Below the pieces are notes generated by a model. The model saw only the letters and a list, made by a program, of their open reading frames with translations. It was not told the DNA's origin and ran no database searches. Positions 9,248 through 16,499 of a DNA stretch of 64,000 bases are shown here, in pieces (positions within the stretch are counted from its first letter, which is position 1; each line of letters starts with the position of its first letter). Source of the stretch: Flagellimonas allohymeniacidonis (GTDB taxonomy: Bacteria > Bacteroidota > Bacteroidia > Flavobacteriales > Flavobacteriaceae). The position numbers and the translations under genes were made by a program. The stretch is from NCBI RefSeq assembly GCF_004296335.1, contig NZ_SGIU01000001.1:783290-847289 (forward strand), read 5' to 3'.

Positions 9248-9637
9248 TCACTTTCCAAACATACCCGTTCTGGGTCTCATCTGGTTTCCGGTTGCTTCAG
9301 TACTTTCCATATCAATACCCGTTAATGGTCTGCCATGGCTTGCATTACTGTAAGCGCTCATCGGTCTCCCCGACCCTCCCGATGCACCCGAACCGCTAGA
9401 CCCAGAAGTCATTGGGGATTGTCCGGAAACGCTACTTCGCATGGAGTTTGGTCTTGATGAAGAACCACCGCTTGCCGTTGAGTGAGATCTGTTGGACCAT
9501 TGATTGTTTCGCGTGTTGGCTTCTACGCCTTCATCAAAAGTCTGGAGACTTTCGGTTTCTCCAACACTTTCTACACTGCAAGACACCATAGCTGTAAGGG
9601 CAAATCCTAATACAAATAAATAGATGAGTTTTTTCAT
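9248..9637 (-). CDS. Ser/Gly-rich small lipoprotein
   Basis: 129 residues. The lipoprotein signal M-K-K-L-I-Y-L-F-V-L-G-F-A-L-T-A-M-V-S-C puts the lipidated Cys at residue 20. The mature part is low-complexity, rich in Ser, Gly, Arg, Asn and Met, with no visible fold, and looks intrinsically disordered. It converges on the TPR-LuxR gene with 23 bp between stops. Function unknown; a surface-exposed linker-like protein is possible. Confidence 0.72.
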   Translation of the reverse strand: MKKLIYLFVLGFALTAMVSCSVESVGETESLQTFDEGVEANTRNNQWSNRSHSTASGGSSSRPNSMRSSVSGQSPMTSGSSGSGASGGSGRPMSAYSNASHGRPLTGIDMESTEATGNQMRPRTGMFGK

Positions 9638-9911
9638 TCTTTAAGTTTTATCGTCTTCTAATGTAGTTAAAATACTTCAAGTTATCTCATTGAATGTCTC
9701 AACCGCATTCCCTCGTCATTTCGAACTCTCTACTGCTCGGCAGGTAGAGCACGGAATCTTTTGATTGATTTTCTTCTTTCTCAAGAATAACGAAGAACCC
9801 GATCACCCAACAACTAGGTAGTACTAGTCCTGTCTGATTAACATTCTTCCATTTTTTTGATACAGAGGCATTCTATATTTTTAAAAGTATGTGATTCAAA
9901 ATAAGCCGGTT

Positions 9912-10541
9912 ATGAACCGAAGGTTGTTGTTAAGTGCGATCGGACTCAGTCCATTGGCACTGATTTCCGCTAAGATTCCCACCCTTGCCCAAGATTCCAT
10001 TGTGGAAACACTGATCAAACGATGGAAAAAATCCAAGGCATATACTTTGACCGTCTTCGATACCATGCCCGCCAACGATATCGAATTTTCACCCTCGGTG
10101 CAGCAGTTGAGCTTTGCGCAACATTTTATCCATTTAGGGTTTATCAATGTTACCTATATCGGTGTTTTGGTCGATACCCAAACCTATGCTGATTTTTATG
10201 CGCTTATGGAAGCCGATTTTGTAATGCAACCGCCCGATGGCATCAATGTATTTCAACCCGATCGGTTGAAGGAACGGGACGCCCAGGAAAACAAGGCCAG
10301 GGTCGCCCAATACATTTCGGATACCTTTGACTATGTAATCACCCAGTTGGGGAATTTACACGATGCCATGCTCACCCAAGGCGAGAACAAGGAAAAGCCC
10401 GATTACCTCTCTGGCCATAACAACCTAGATTTGATCTTGCGGGGTGAAAGCCACACGGCCCACCACCGCGCTCAGGCCATTGCCTATTTGCGGGCAAACG
10501 GCGTTCAACCCCCGGGGTATACCGTAAACAACAAATTTTAG
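9912..10541 (+). CDS. DinB-like four-helix protein with export signal
   Basis: The ATG at 9912 is preferred to an upstream GTG (9891) because it gives M-N-R-R-L-L-L-S-A, a twin-arginine-like signal with a hydrophobic stretch. The mature part has DinB/YfiT-type metal-ligand positions: His residues in Q-H-F-I-H-L-G near residue 70 and S-H-T-A-H-H-R-A-Q near residue 180. DinB-like proteins are metal-binding helical bundles, some of them thiol transferases; the substrate here is unknown. 209 residues is slightly longer than the family norm because of the signal. Confidence 0.75.
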   Translation: MNRRLLLSAIGLSPLALISAKIPTLAQDSIVETLIKRWKKSKAYTLTVFDTMPANDIEFSPSVQQLSFAQHFIHLGFINVTYIGVLVDTQTYADFYALMEADFVMQPPDGINVFQPDRLKERDAQENKARVAQYISDTFDYVITQLGNLHDAMLTQGENKEKPDYLSGHNNLDLILRGESHTAHHRAQAIAYLRANGVQPPGYTVNNKF

Positions 10542-10659
10542 ATTCCCACCTCTGCAGCAATGACAAAGAAAAAAGGGCCTTAGGGGTTTTTGGTCTTACG
10601 CCAAAATTCCACGAACTTCGTTCGCCTTTTACAAACCAATTCGAATAAACAATTCATCA

Positions 10660-11760
10660 ATGATCAAACACTTTTTAGGAATTCTGTTGGCAATCCTATG
10701 CACTACGAAATCCAACGGCCAAGAAAACCGAACACCTGAAGATAGCAGCGTTTTCGAAAAAACCGACGCTTATCTCAAATCCATGGTGGATAGCCTCGAG
10801 ATTGTCGGGCTGAACTATATGGTCCTTATCGACAATGAAATTGTACACCAAAAAGCCATGGGGTTGGCCCAAGCCCAGCTTCAAACGCCCATGACCTTGG
10901 AAAACTCCTTTCCTGTGGCCTCCATTTCAAAAATGTTCAGTTCCACTGCGCTGCATGGTTTGCTTGCTCAACATAACCGCAATGTTAACGAAACCGTGGC
11001 CGATTTTCTCCCCGACCGTACCGATTTGCCCGACTCGTGGCGGAAGTTGACCTTAAAACAATTGCTCTCCCACACCTCGGGAATTCCCGACCAGATTGAC
11101 TACGGAATCTATCTGGCCCCCGAAAGTGAAAAGGCAGTGATTGTTGCCATGAAGGACAAACCCTTTAGCTCGGAACCCGGCACGGAGTCAAAATACAATG
11201 CGACCGGATTCTTGCTGGTTCGCATCATTATCGAAAAGCTGGCCGGGCAAGATTTTGAGTCGTACATGCACGAACAGGTGTTTGACAAACTGAATTTACG
11301 TTCGGCTCAATACGGCGGATTCAAAAAAGTGATTCCCGGCAGGGTCACCTGCTATCAGAACGTGAACGGCGCCCTGGAAATGTTCCCCTTAAACTATTCC
11401 CCACCCATGTATGCCGGGGCGGGATTAAACATTACCATCAACGACTTGGCCCAATGGTTTCAGGCGGTGCAAAAGGGGGAATTATTGACCCAAGCACAGC
11501 TCAACGAAATTTGGGAACCTGTACAGCTCAACAATGGCAATGACGCGTACTTTGGCTTGGGCTGGGAGGCCTATCGCTTGCAGGGCAATTTTAAAATGGT
11601 GGGGCATGGCGGTGCCGGTATCTCCTCGTTTCGGCACTACTGGAATACCGAAACCAACAAAAGTGTCACGGTGATTCTGTTGACCAACGGAGCCCACAAC
11701 TGGGAGGTTCGGCCCAATCAAATCAATTTGCAGATTGCAAGCATGTTATTGACCGAATAG
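10660..11760 (+). CDS. Serine hydrolase, class C beta-lactamase family
   Basis: Exported serine hydrolase (signal peptide to about residue 20, ending S-N-G-Q). Catalytic Ser88 lies in S-I-S-K (SxxK) and the Tyr of Y-N-A near residue 180 is the second motif. H-G-G near residue 315 replaces the K-T-G triad. Such proteins act as D-aminopeptidases, esterases or penicillin-binding-like enzymes; the sequence does not tell which. The family paralogue at 26102 lies across the cassette region. Hexamer-like repeats follow the stop. Confidence 0.88.
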   Translation: MIKHFLGILLAILCTTKSNGQENRTPEDSSVFEKTDAYLKSMVDSLEIVGLNYMVLIDNEIVHQKAMGLAQAQLQTPMTLENSFPVASISKMFSSTALHGLLAQHNRNVNETVADFLPDRTDLPDSWRKLTLKQLLSHTSGIPDQIDYGIYLAPESEKAVIVAMKDKPFSSEPGTESKYNATGFLLVRIIIEKLAGQDFESYMHEQVFDKLNLRSAQYGGFKKVIPGRVTCYQNVNGALEMFPLNYSPPMYAGAGLNITINDLAQWFQAVQKGELLTQAQLNEIWEPVQLNNGNDAYFGLGWEAYRLQGNFKMVGHGGAGISSFRHYWNTETNKSVTVILLTNGAHNWEVRPNQINLQIASMLLTE

Positions 11761-11762
11761 AC

Positions 11763-11817
11763 CCAAAAGCACCAAGCACCAAGCACCAGACTTCGCGCAC
11801 CCAACACCCAACACCTA
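11763..11817. repeat. Short degenerate tandem repeats (AGCACCA and ACCCAAC units)
   Basis: Directly after the hydrolase stop, AGCACCA recurs three times with a 7-bp period, followed by two copies of a 7-bp ACCCAAC-type unit. This is simple sequence of the kind that arises by slippage, with no coding sense. It touches the stop of the small minus-strand reading frame. Confidence 0.6.
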
Positions 11818-11925
11818 ACCCCCTTTGCAAATTTCATCAATACACTCCCCAAGCAGCTTGATACTGTGCAGCGCATTTTTTTCGTCCTCATCAATGGGGT
11901 ACTGCCCTCTTGGCAATAGGGGCAT
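11815..11925 (-). CDS. Possible 36-residue small protein
   Basis: An ATG frame below usual length cut-offs. The product starts M-P-L-L-P-R-G-Q-Y-P-I-D-E-D-E-K and continues with an amphipathic helix containing two cysteines (G-E-C-I-D-E-I-C-K-G-G, stop). Composition and the absence of rare codons look protein-like. It lies behind a structured leader (11941-12104), which supports a real transcript. No homologue is recognised, and it could also be the tail of a lost gene. Confidence 0.4.
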   Translation of the reverse strand: MPLLPRGQYPIDEDEKNALHSIKLLGECIDEICKGG

Positions 11926-11940
11926 TGGTTTTGACCTTTT

Positions 11941-12104
11941 AAGTGTAGCATAACAAAAGAAGTATTGGTTAAAAAAGAGGACAGGTCACTGCTACACTCA
12001 TCAAAGCGGTGCCTTGAAGGTCTGGGGACTTTCACCCTTTTGCCTGTCCAATTTACAATTCAAATGAGGTTGGGGAAGGCACCTAAAAAACGATAAGTGT
12101 AGCA
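11941..12104 (-). ncRNA. Candidate structured 5' leader with alternative stems
   Basis: Read on the minus strand, CTGCTACACT (12104-12095) can pair perfectly over 10 bp with AGTGTAGCAG (about 11998-11989). Inside, GGTGCCTT (12083-12076) pairs with AAGGCACC (12015-12008). GGACAGG (12049-12043), in that loop, is complementary to CCTGTCC (11985-11979), a possible pseudoknot, and the latter is followed by a T-rich run. A third copy, TGCTACACTT (11950-11941), 15 bp before the small-gene ATG, competes for the same AGTGTAGCA. This is the layout of an RNA switch; no known riboswitch class was recognised. The strand is inferred from the downstream reading frame. Confidence 0.45.
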
Positions 12105-12228
12105 GGGCAAATATACGTTTTCTATGTAAATGGGATTTGGCAACCCCTAAAAATCGAAGTTGTGGATAAGCTGCTTATTTATAACAAGATTCACAATTAG
12201 TTGGTTATATGGTATTCGCCAAAAAGTA

Positions 12229-12295
12229 GGTTTTATCCGTCGGTTAGGGAAGGTTATCCGTATAAAATGGGGTAAATTGCGGATATAAACGAGTT
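12229..12295. other. Left junction of the cassette array, with an inverted repeat
   Basis: GGTTTTATCCG (12229-12239) is complementary to CGGATATAAAC (12280-12290) with one bulge, and GGTTATCCGTATAAA lies between. This sequence directly precedes the GTT (12293) that opens the first unit. It shares no arms with the R1 or R2 spacers, so it is the natural candidate for the non-cassette attachment side (attI-like position) or a promoter feeding the array. That role is inference. Confidence 0.35.
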
Positions 12296-12309
12296 GGCAT
12301 TAATATAAA

Positions 12310-14202
12310 ATGACTGAAGATTTAACCAAAAGAATAACCCAGTTTTTAGAAATTGACACTAACTACGCAGTCATAATTAGTGGTGATTATGGAATTGGAA
12401 AAACTTTCTATTTTAAAAACAAACTATTTCCTTTAGTTAGAAACATTAATGTTCCAAATTCTGAAAGCGAGGAAAAATATAGACCTATTTTAATTTCCTT
12501 ATTTGGAATAAAAAGTGTCGAAGAAATTCAAAAACAAATCTTTTTAGAATTGTTTCCTCTATTAAAAAACAAAGGAGTTAAAATTGCTTCAGATATTGGC
12601 AAATCTTTATTAAAAGTGTTTTCTGGCGTTGACATAGAACAATACGTTAATGATGCCGACACTTCTACATCAGATATAATAAATTATAACAAATTATTAC
12701 TCTGTTTTGATGACATAGATAGGAAAAGCGATGATTTACAAATCAAAGAATTATTTGGTTTCATTAATAACTTGGTGGAAAACTCAAATACCAAAGTCAT
12801 AATTATCGCAAATGAAGATGTATTAAGAAAAGAAGAATCAAATAATGATGAAGACACATATTCTGTTATAAGAGAAAAAGTTATAGGCATATCGATAAAG
12901 TTCAATACTGATGTAGTTTCAATTTACGGCCAAATAATCAATTCAAAATACAAAGATTCTCTTCCTGTTTATTTTAATTATTTAAAGGATTATAATCAAA
13001 GTATTATTGCAAGAATTGAGCAGAATAACAAAAACATACGAAATCTAGTTTTCTTTTTAGAACACTATAAAATCATTTTCAACTCTTTAGATGAATACTT
13101 GAAACCAGATGATAATTTAAATCCTTTTAGGAAAGAAATCTTTGAATTGATTTTGAATTTCACTTTACCAATTTCTATTGAGTACAAAATGGGTAGTCTT
13201 AAGCCCAAATATTTTAAAGACATTAAAGACTTACACATTGGAGGTTTATTTGACTTATCTGCATTTTTAAGTGATGGACCATCAATGAAAATAAAGTCAA
13301 AAGAAGAAAAAGTTGAAACATACCAAGAGATTTACAAAAGAAAATATCTTGACGACACTGTTCAAAGAAAAAAAGTTTTTTTCGAATCTATATTTAATTA
13401 TATAACTGGTAGTTCTTCGTTTTCTATTGACAAATTAATAGAGGAATTAAAATCAATATTTGTTATAGAAGACAACAAAGTTCCAAAAAGAGAGAAGGTT
13501 TTGAATACCCTTTCATATTGGCAATGTATTGACCTAAATACAAATGAATATAGAAAGCTCACTAATGAAATGCTGAAATTTGTTGACACAGGAGAGTATA
13601 AATTAGACCAATATCCAACGGTTTTCCATTATGCTACTAGATTCAACAATTTACTAAACTACAACCTAGAAAATCTGAAAAAAAGATTCAAAAGAGGAAT
13701 CAAAAAAGGAACTTTTGAATACAAGCCTAGTCTTCATTTTCATTTGCACATAAGTGCGAATACAGAATTCTATGAAGACCTCAAAGAGGTTGCGGAATAT
13801 TGTATTCAAATAAATAAGGAAATCAAAGTAAAATCTGAAAAAGAAGAGGTTGAAAACCTTTTCGAGTTATTTCAAAATAATTTTAAAGAGTTTTTGGAAA
13901 AGGTTAATGAGTCAAATACAGAATTAAGATATAAACCGATTTTTGCCAAATTCAATTTCAATAAGTTTTGGTCTACTTTGAAAAAAGCTAAAAATACTGA
14001 ATTAATAGAATTCGGTTTTGATATGGCGAGACGTTACACTAAATATGTCTACCCTGATTTAAATCCAGAAAAATATTTTCTAGAACAATTAAAAGAAAAA
14101 TTAGAATCGGAAATAGGTAAATCAAGAACAACTAAAATGGATAATATTGCTTATGAATTTTTAGTTTCAAAAATAAATGAATCAATTAATAATTTTGAAT
14201 AA
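12310..14202 (+). CDS. KAP-type P-loop NTPase (unit 1 cargo)
   Basis: 630-residue AT-rich gene. Walker A GDYGIGKT is at residues 25-32 and the Walker B-like L-L-C-F-D-D-I-D-R at about 130-138. The D-D-I-D-R ending and the spacing are those of KAP P-loop NTPases. Beyond about residue 330 the protein is long, helical, Lys/Glu-rich and unrecognised. No transmembrane insertion in the NTPase is evident, unlike animal KAP members, so it is probably cytoplasmic. KAP-like NTPases recur in mobile and phage-defence loci; a defence role here is inference only. The gene starts 17 bp after the opening GTT of its unit and ends 11 bp before the closing AAC. Confidence 0.72.
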   Translation: MTEDLTKRITQFLEIDTNYAVIISGDYGIGKTFYFKNKLFPLVRNINVPNSESEEKYRPILISLFGIKSVEEIQKQIFLELFPLLKNKGVKIASDIGKSLLKVFSGVDIEQYVNDADTSTSDIINYNKLLLCFDDIDRKSDDLQIKELFGFINNLVENSNTKVIIIANEDVLRKEESNNDEDTYSVIREKVIGISIKFNTDVVSIYGQIINSKYKDSLPVYFNYLKDYNQSIIARIEQNNKNIRNLVFFLEHYKIIFNSLDEYLKPDDNLNPFRKEIFELILNFTLPISIEYKMGSLKPKYFKDIKDLHIGGLFDLSAFLSDGPSMKIKSKEEKVETYQEIYKRKYLDDTVQRKKVFFESIFNYITGSSSFSIDKLIEELKSIFVIEDNKVPKREKVLNTLSYWQCIDLNTNEYRKLTNEMLKFVDTGEYKLDQYPTVFHYATRFNNLLNYNLENLKKRFKRGIKKGTFEYKPSLHFHLHISANTEFYEDLKEVAEYCIQINKEIKVKSEKEEVENLFELFQNNFKEFLEKVNESNTELRYKPIFAKFNFNKFWSTLKKAKNTELIEFGFDMARRYTKYVYPDLNPEKYFLEQLKEKLESEIGKSRTTKMDNIAYEFLVSKINESINNFE

Positions 14203-14213
14203 ATACTAATGCC

Positions 14214-14336
14214 AACAATGGCTATAAGTAATTGCTTGTACTCGCCTACTTCTGAAAATCCTCGTGGATTTTCAGTTTGGTGTGTACTTGCGAAGTTAAG
14301 TGCTAACCCACGCAACTACTCATAGCCGAGACCGTT
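14214..14336. repeat. R1 palindromic spacer, copy 1
   Basis: 123 bp from AAC to GTT. Outer arms GGCTATAAGTAATTGC (14220-14235) and GCAACTACTCATAGCC (14312-14327) pair in 14 of 16 positions; both mismatches are A/C on this strand and become G-T wobbles on the complementary strand. An inner perfect hairpin CTGAAAATCC/GGATTTTCAG (14252-14261, 14266-14275) has a 4-base loop. The 3' end CATAGCC-GAGACC-GTT is shared with the other R1 copies. It is about 95% identical to copy 2 and of the same length. Confidence 0.9.
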
Positions 14337-14363
14337 ATGTGGTATTAACAAAAGAACGAACAT

Positions 14364-15113
14364 ATGCCTATATCAAAACCATCAGTACAATCATTATTTC
14401 TTCAAATGCAATTTAACGGAAACAATATTGCTTCTGGCACTGGATTTATTGCAGACACACCTTCTGGTCCAGCACTTATTACTAACAGACATAATGTTAC
14501 TGGAAGAAATAATGTAACTAATGCCACTTTATCACCAAATGGACATACGCCAGACTCTGTTATGATTATGCATAATAGACAAGGACATCTAGGACAATGG
14601 TTAGGCAAAAATGAACCTTTATACGATGAAGATAATAATCCAAAATGGATAGAGCATCCGACTTTAGGGGCAACAGTTGATTTCGTTGCTTTACCTCTAA
14701 CTGAACTTGATGATGTCGAATTATTTCCACACACTCTAGGTGTAGGTGACCCACAGATTCTAGTAGCACCTTCAGATACTGTTAGTGTGGTAGGCTTTCC
14801 TTTCGGACTTGCTGGCGGTGGAGCACTCGCAATATGGGCAACTGGTTTTATGGCAACTGAACCTGAAATAAATCATAATAATCTTCCAACATTTTTAATT
14901 GATTGTAGAGCGCGACCTGGTCAATCAGGTTCAGCTGTTATTGCTCACAGAAATGGTGGAATGGTAGCAATGGAAGATGGAGGAAGTGCCGCTTTTAGTG
15001 GGCCTGTTACGAGATTTCTTGGAATTTATAGCGGTAGAATTAATGCACAATCTGATTTAGGCATTGTATGGAAAGGGTCAGCAATAAAAGAATTAACAGA
15101 TTCAATGAATTAA
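14364..15113 (+). CDS. Cytoplasmic trypsin-like serine protease (unit 2 cargo)
   Basis: 249 residues with a chymotrypsin-fold triad: His43 in T-N-R-H-N-V, Asp106 in T-V-D-F-V-A-L, and Ser188 in G-Q-S-G-S-A. There is no signal peptide or membrane segment, so it should act inside the cell, unlike most bacterial trypsin-like proteases. Such stand-alone or fused protease domains occur as effectors in phage-defence systems; no partner is encoded within this unit. The start is 30 bp after the opening GTT and the stop is 11 bp before the closing AAC. Confidence 0.82.
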   Translation: MPISKPSVQSLFLQMQFNGNNIASGTGFIADTPSGPALITNRHNVTGRNNVTNATLSPNGHTPDSVMIMHNRQGHLGQWLGKNEPLYDEDNNPKWIEHPTLGATVDFVALPLTELDDVELFPHTLGVGDPQILVAPSDTVSVVGFPFGLAGGGALAIWATGFMATEPEINHNNLPTFLIDCRARPGQSGSAVIAHRNGGMVAMEDGGSAAFSGPVTRFLGIYSGRINAQSDLGIVWKGSAIKELTDSMN

Positions 15114-15124
15114 AAACACCACAC

Positions 15125-15247
15125 AACAATGGCTATAAGTAATTACTTGTTCTCGCCTACTTCTGAAAATCCGCGAGGATTTTCAGTTTGGTGTGTACTT
15201 GCAAAGTTAAGTGCTAACCCACGCAACTACTCATAGCCGAAACCGTT
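15125..15247. repeat. R1 palindromic spacer, copy 2
   Basis: 123 bp, differing from copy 1 at 6 positions by eye. Two of the changes lie in the inner hairpin loop region, where the stem is kept. Outer arms are GGCTATAAGTAATTAC and the same 3' arm as copy 1. It separates the protease unit from the small membrane-protein unit. Confidence 0.9.
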
Positions 15248-15278
15248 GTGCGTAATTTGACGACCCCATAAATTATTC

Positions 15279-15740
15279 ATGGCAAAAAAAGACAAATTCA
15301 GAAAAAACCTATCAAAACCAAGAATAAAATCAGACAGTGATGAAATTGGAATAATAGGAATTAGTCTTGCGCTCACGGCTTTATCCGCCAGCTTCATTTT
15401 TGGAGATGAAACAAAACTTTTTGTGAAAGTTATTTGCGTGGCAATTTATATTCTGGGTGGACTTTCTACCAGTTTCCTATACTACACATATTTGACTAGT
15501 AAAATTCCAAAAACAATGAATTTATGGAACTCGAAGGGCGGATTGGGAATCAAAGGTTCTTTTTGGATTTTTATCTACTATGTTAGAATTTTTTTAAAAC
15601 AAATGCTTACGACTAAAGGTAATTCACTAGCAAAAATAAGAGAGTTAGGCTATCTTACTGTACTAGCAATTTTATTCATATTATGGATAACCTTTGGAAT
15701 TGTTATAGCAGATGTATTATTGGAATTAGTGAATAAATAA
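15279..15740 (+). CDS. Small integral membrane protein (unit 3 cargo)
   Basis: 153 residues, not recognised. A basic N-terminus is followed by three hydrophobic segments: about 23-43, 47-72 and 125-148. A hydrophilic, basic stretch lies between the second and third. There is no cleavable signal. The ATG lies 34 bp after the opening GTT of its unit and the stop directly abuts the closing motif (15741-15754). AT-rich like the other array genes. Function unknown. Confidence 0.72.
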   Translation: MAKKDKFRKNLSKPRIKSDSDEIGIIGISLALTALSASFIFGDETKLFVKVICVAIYILGGLSTSFLYYTYLTSKIPKTMNLWNSKGGLGIKGSFWIFIYYVRIFLKQMLTTKGNSLAKIRELGYLTVLAILFILWITFGIVIADVLLELVNK

Positions 15741-15751
15741 AAACTACGTAC

Positions 15752-15841
15752 AACAACAGCTATAATTCACCTGATCGCCGGTCATCGGTGGTCATAGCCT
15801 TTGGCGACGGCTCACAGGCAGGAACCATAGCCTAGACCGTT
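15752..15841. repeat. R1-type palindromic spacer, copy 3 (divergent interior)
   Basis: 90 bp from AAC to GTT. It keeps the R1 frame: 5' AACA-AGCTAT and 3' CATAGCC-TAGACC-GTT. The interior is unrelated to copies 1 and 2: CGCC...GGCG and CCTG...CAGG arms give a shorter stem. Conservation of ends and architecture with a changed interior is the pattern expected of sites recognised by structure. Confidence 0.75.
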
Positions 15842-15864
15842 AGGCTTAATTAAAAAAAGGAATT

Positions 15865-16374
15865 ATGGATCCTATAACTTGGGGGTTTATCGGAACATTA
15901 ATAGGGACAATCGTTGGGGCTTCGGCAAGTATAGTTACAACTAGAATAAATAGTAAGAATGCTATTCGAATTCAAGAAGGAATCGAAAGAAATGCCCGAG
16001 AAGAGCGATTCAGAAAATTCCAGAGGGACAACTTCCTTGAGCTTCAGGAAAAACTATCCGACGGAATGCGATTAATTGCCAAGGCTTTTGTAGTGGATTT
16101 AGAACATTATAAAAATACAAATGATTGGGCTTCTTCAACTTTGAGTTCCGAATTAAACAATGAAATTTCAGATTGCTTTAGGGAAGTGTCAATCCGAACA
16201 GAAAGAATTGATGATGACAAATTAAGAGAGGAAGTTAGACAATTTAGAATAAAAATGACTCAATGTTTGATAGCTAAGTCCTATGAATCTGGTAAAGAAA
16301 GAATGGCTGATTTAACAAAAAGGTTTGATGAAAAAATGCCAAAATTAGGCGCTGCCCTAAGAAAGAATTATTAA
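15865..16374 (+). CDS. Membrane-anchored coiled-coil protein (unit 4 cargo)
   Basis: 169 residues, not recognised. The N-terminal hydrophobic segment (about 5-25) is rich in Gly with G-x-x-x-G spacing (G-F-I-G-T-L-I-G-T-I-V-G) and likely serves as a membrane anchor. The rest is charged, helical and Arg/Glu-rich. The start is 26 bp after its opening GTT; the closing motif AAC-TAAACCT-AAC is at 16378-16390, 3 bp after the stop. Function unknown. Confidence 0.72.
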   Translation: MDPITWGFIGTLIGTIVGASASIVTTRINSKNAIRIQEGIERNAREERFRKFQRDNFLELQEKLSDGMRLIAKAFVVDLEHYKNTNDWASSTLSSELNNEISDCFREVSIRTERIDDDKLREEVRQFRIKMTQCLIAKSYESGKERMADLTKRFDEKMPKLGAALRKNY

Positions 16375-16387
16375 AATAACTAAACCT

Positions 16388-16483
16388 AACAACCCCGCGC
16401 TCCCGCAAGATTGTATCTTGTGGTCCGCGCTATAGGGCTAAAGCCCTTTTTGTATTTTGGTCAGGACCCTTGGCTTAATTGTT
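16388..16483. repeat. R2 palindromic spacer, copy 1
   Basis: 96 bp. Begins AACAACCCCGCG and contains the R2 hairpin CGCAAGAT-TGT-ATCTTGTGG, nested in CGCG/CGCG arms. A terminator-like stem AGGGCT/AGCCCT followed by TTTTTG comes next, then the R2 3' end TTGGCTTAATT-GTT. It takes the place that R1 has after units 1-3, so R1 and R2 are interchangeable spacers. Confidence 0.75.
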
Positions 16484-16499
16484 GCTGTGCAGATAAGAA

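Larger units (their letters stand above)
12293..16483 (+). mobile_element. Array of four contiguous cassette-like units
   Basis: Four single-gene units in a row, each opening with GTT-N7-ATW and closing with WAC-N7'-AAC. The N7 blocks within a unit are complementary: GGCATTA/TAATGCC (7 of 7), ATGTGGT/ACCACAC (6), GTGCGTA/TACGTAC (6), AGGCTTA/TAAACCT (6). Blocks of neighbouring units do not match each other. Genes start 17-34 bp after the opening GTT and end 3-11 bp before the closing AAC. Palindromic spacers sit between units. This mirrors integron cassettes with attC sites, but no integrase gene is present and the paired block is longer than the classical R''/R' boxes. Two more units with the same signature lie at 21644-22544 and 22721-23350. 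Confidence 0.7.

Noticed and set aside
9706-9790. Sequence resembling the flavobacterial dispersed element (GTCATTTCGA...CGGAATCTT)
   Set aside because: Only one imperfect copy is visible in this window, so repeat status cannot be shown here.
11941-12104. Structured region considered as a cobalamin riboswitch because of GGTGCC and GGTGAAAGTCC-like words
   Set aside because: The conserved B12-box core and the C-A-A-C-T-G-T-A-A-type segment are missing, and the downstream frame has no link to B12.
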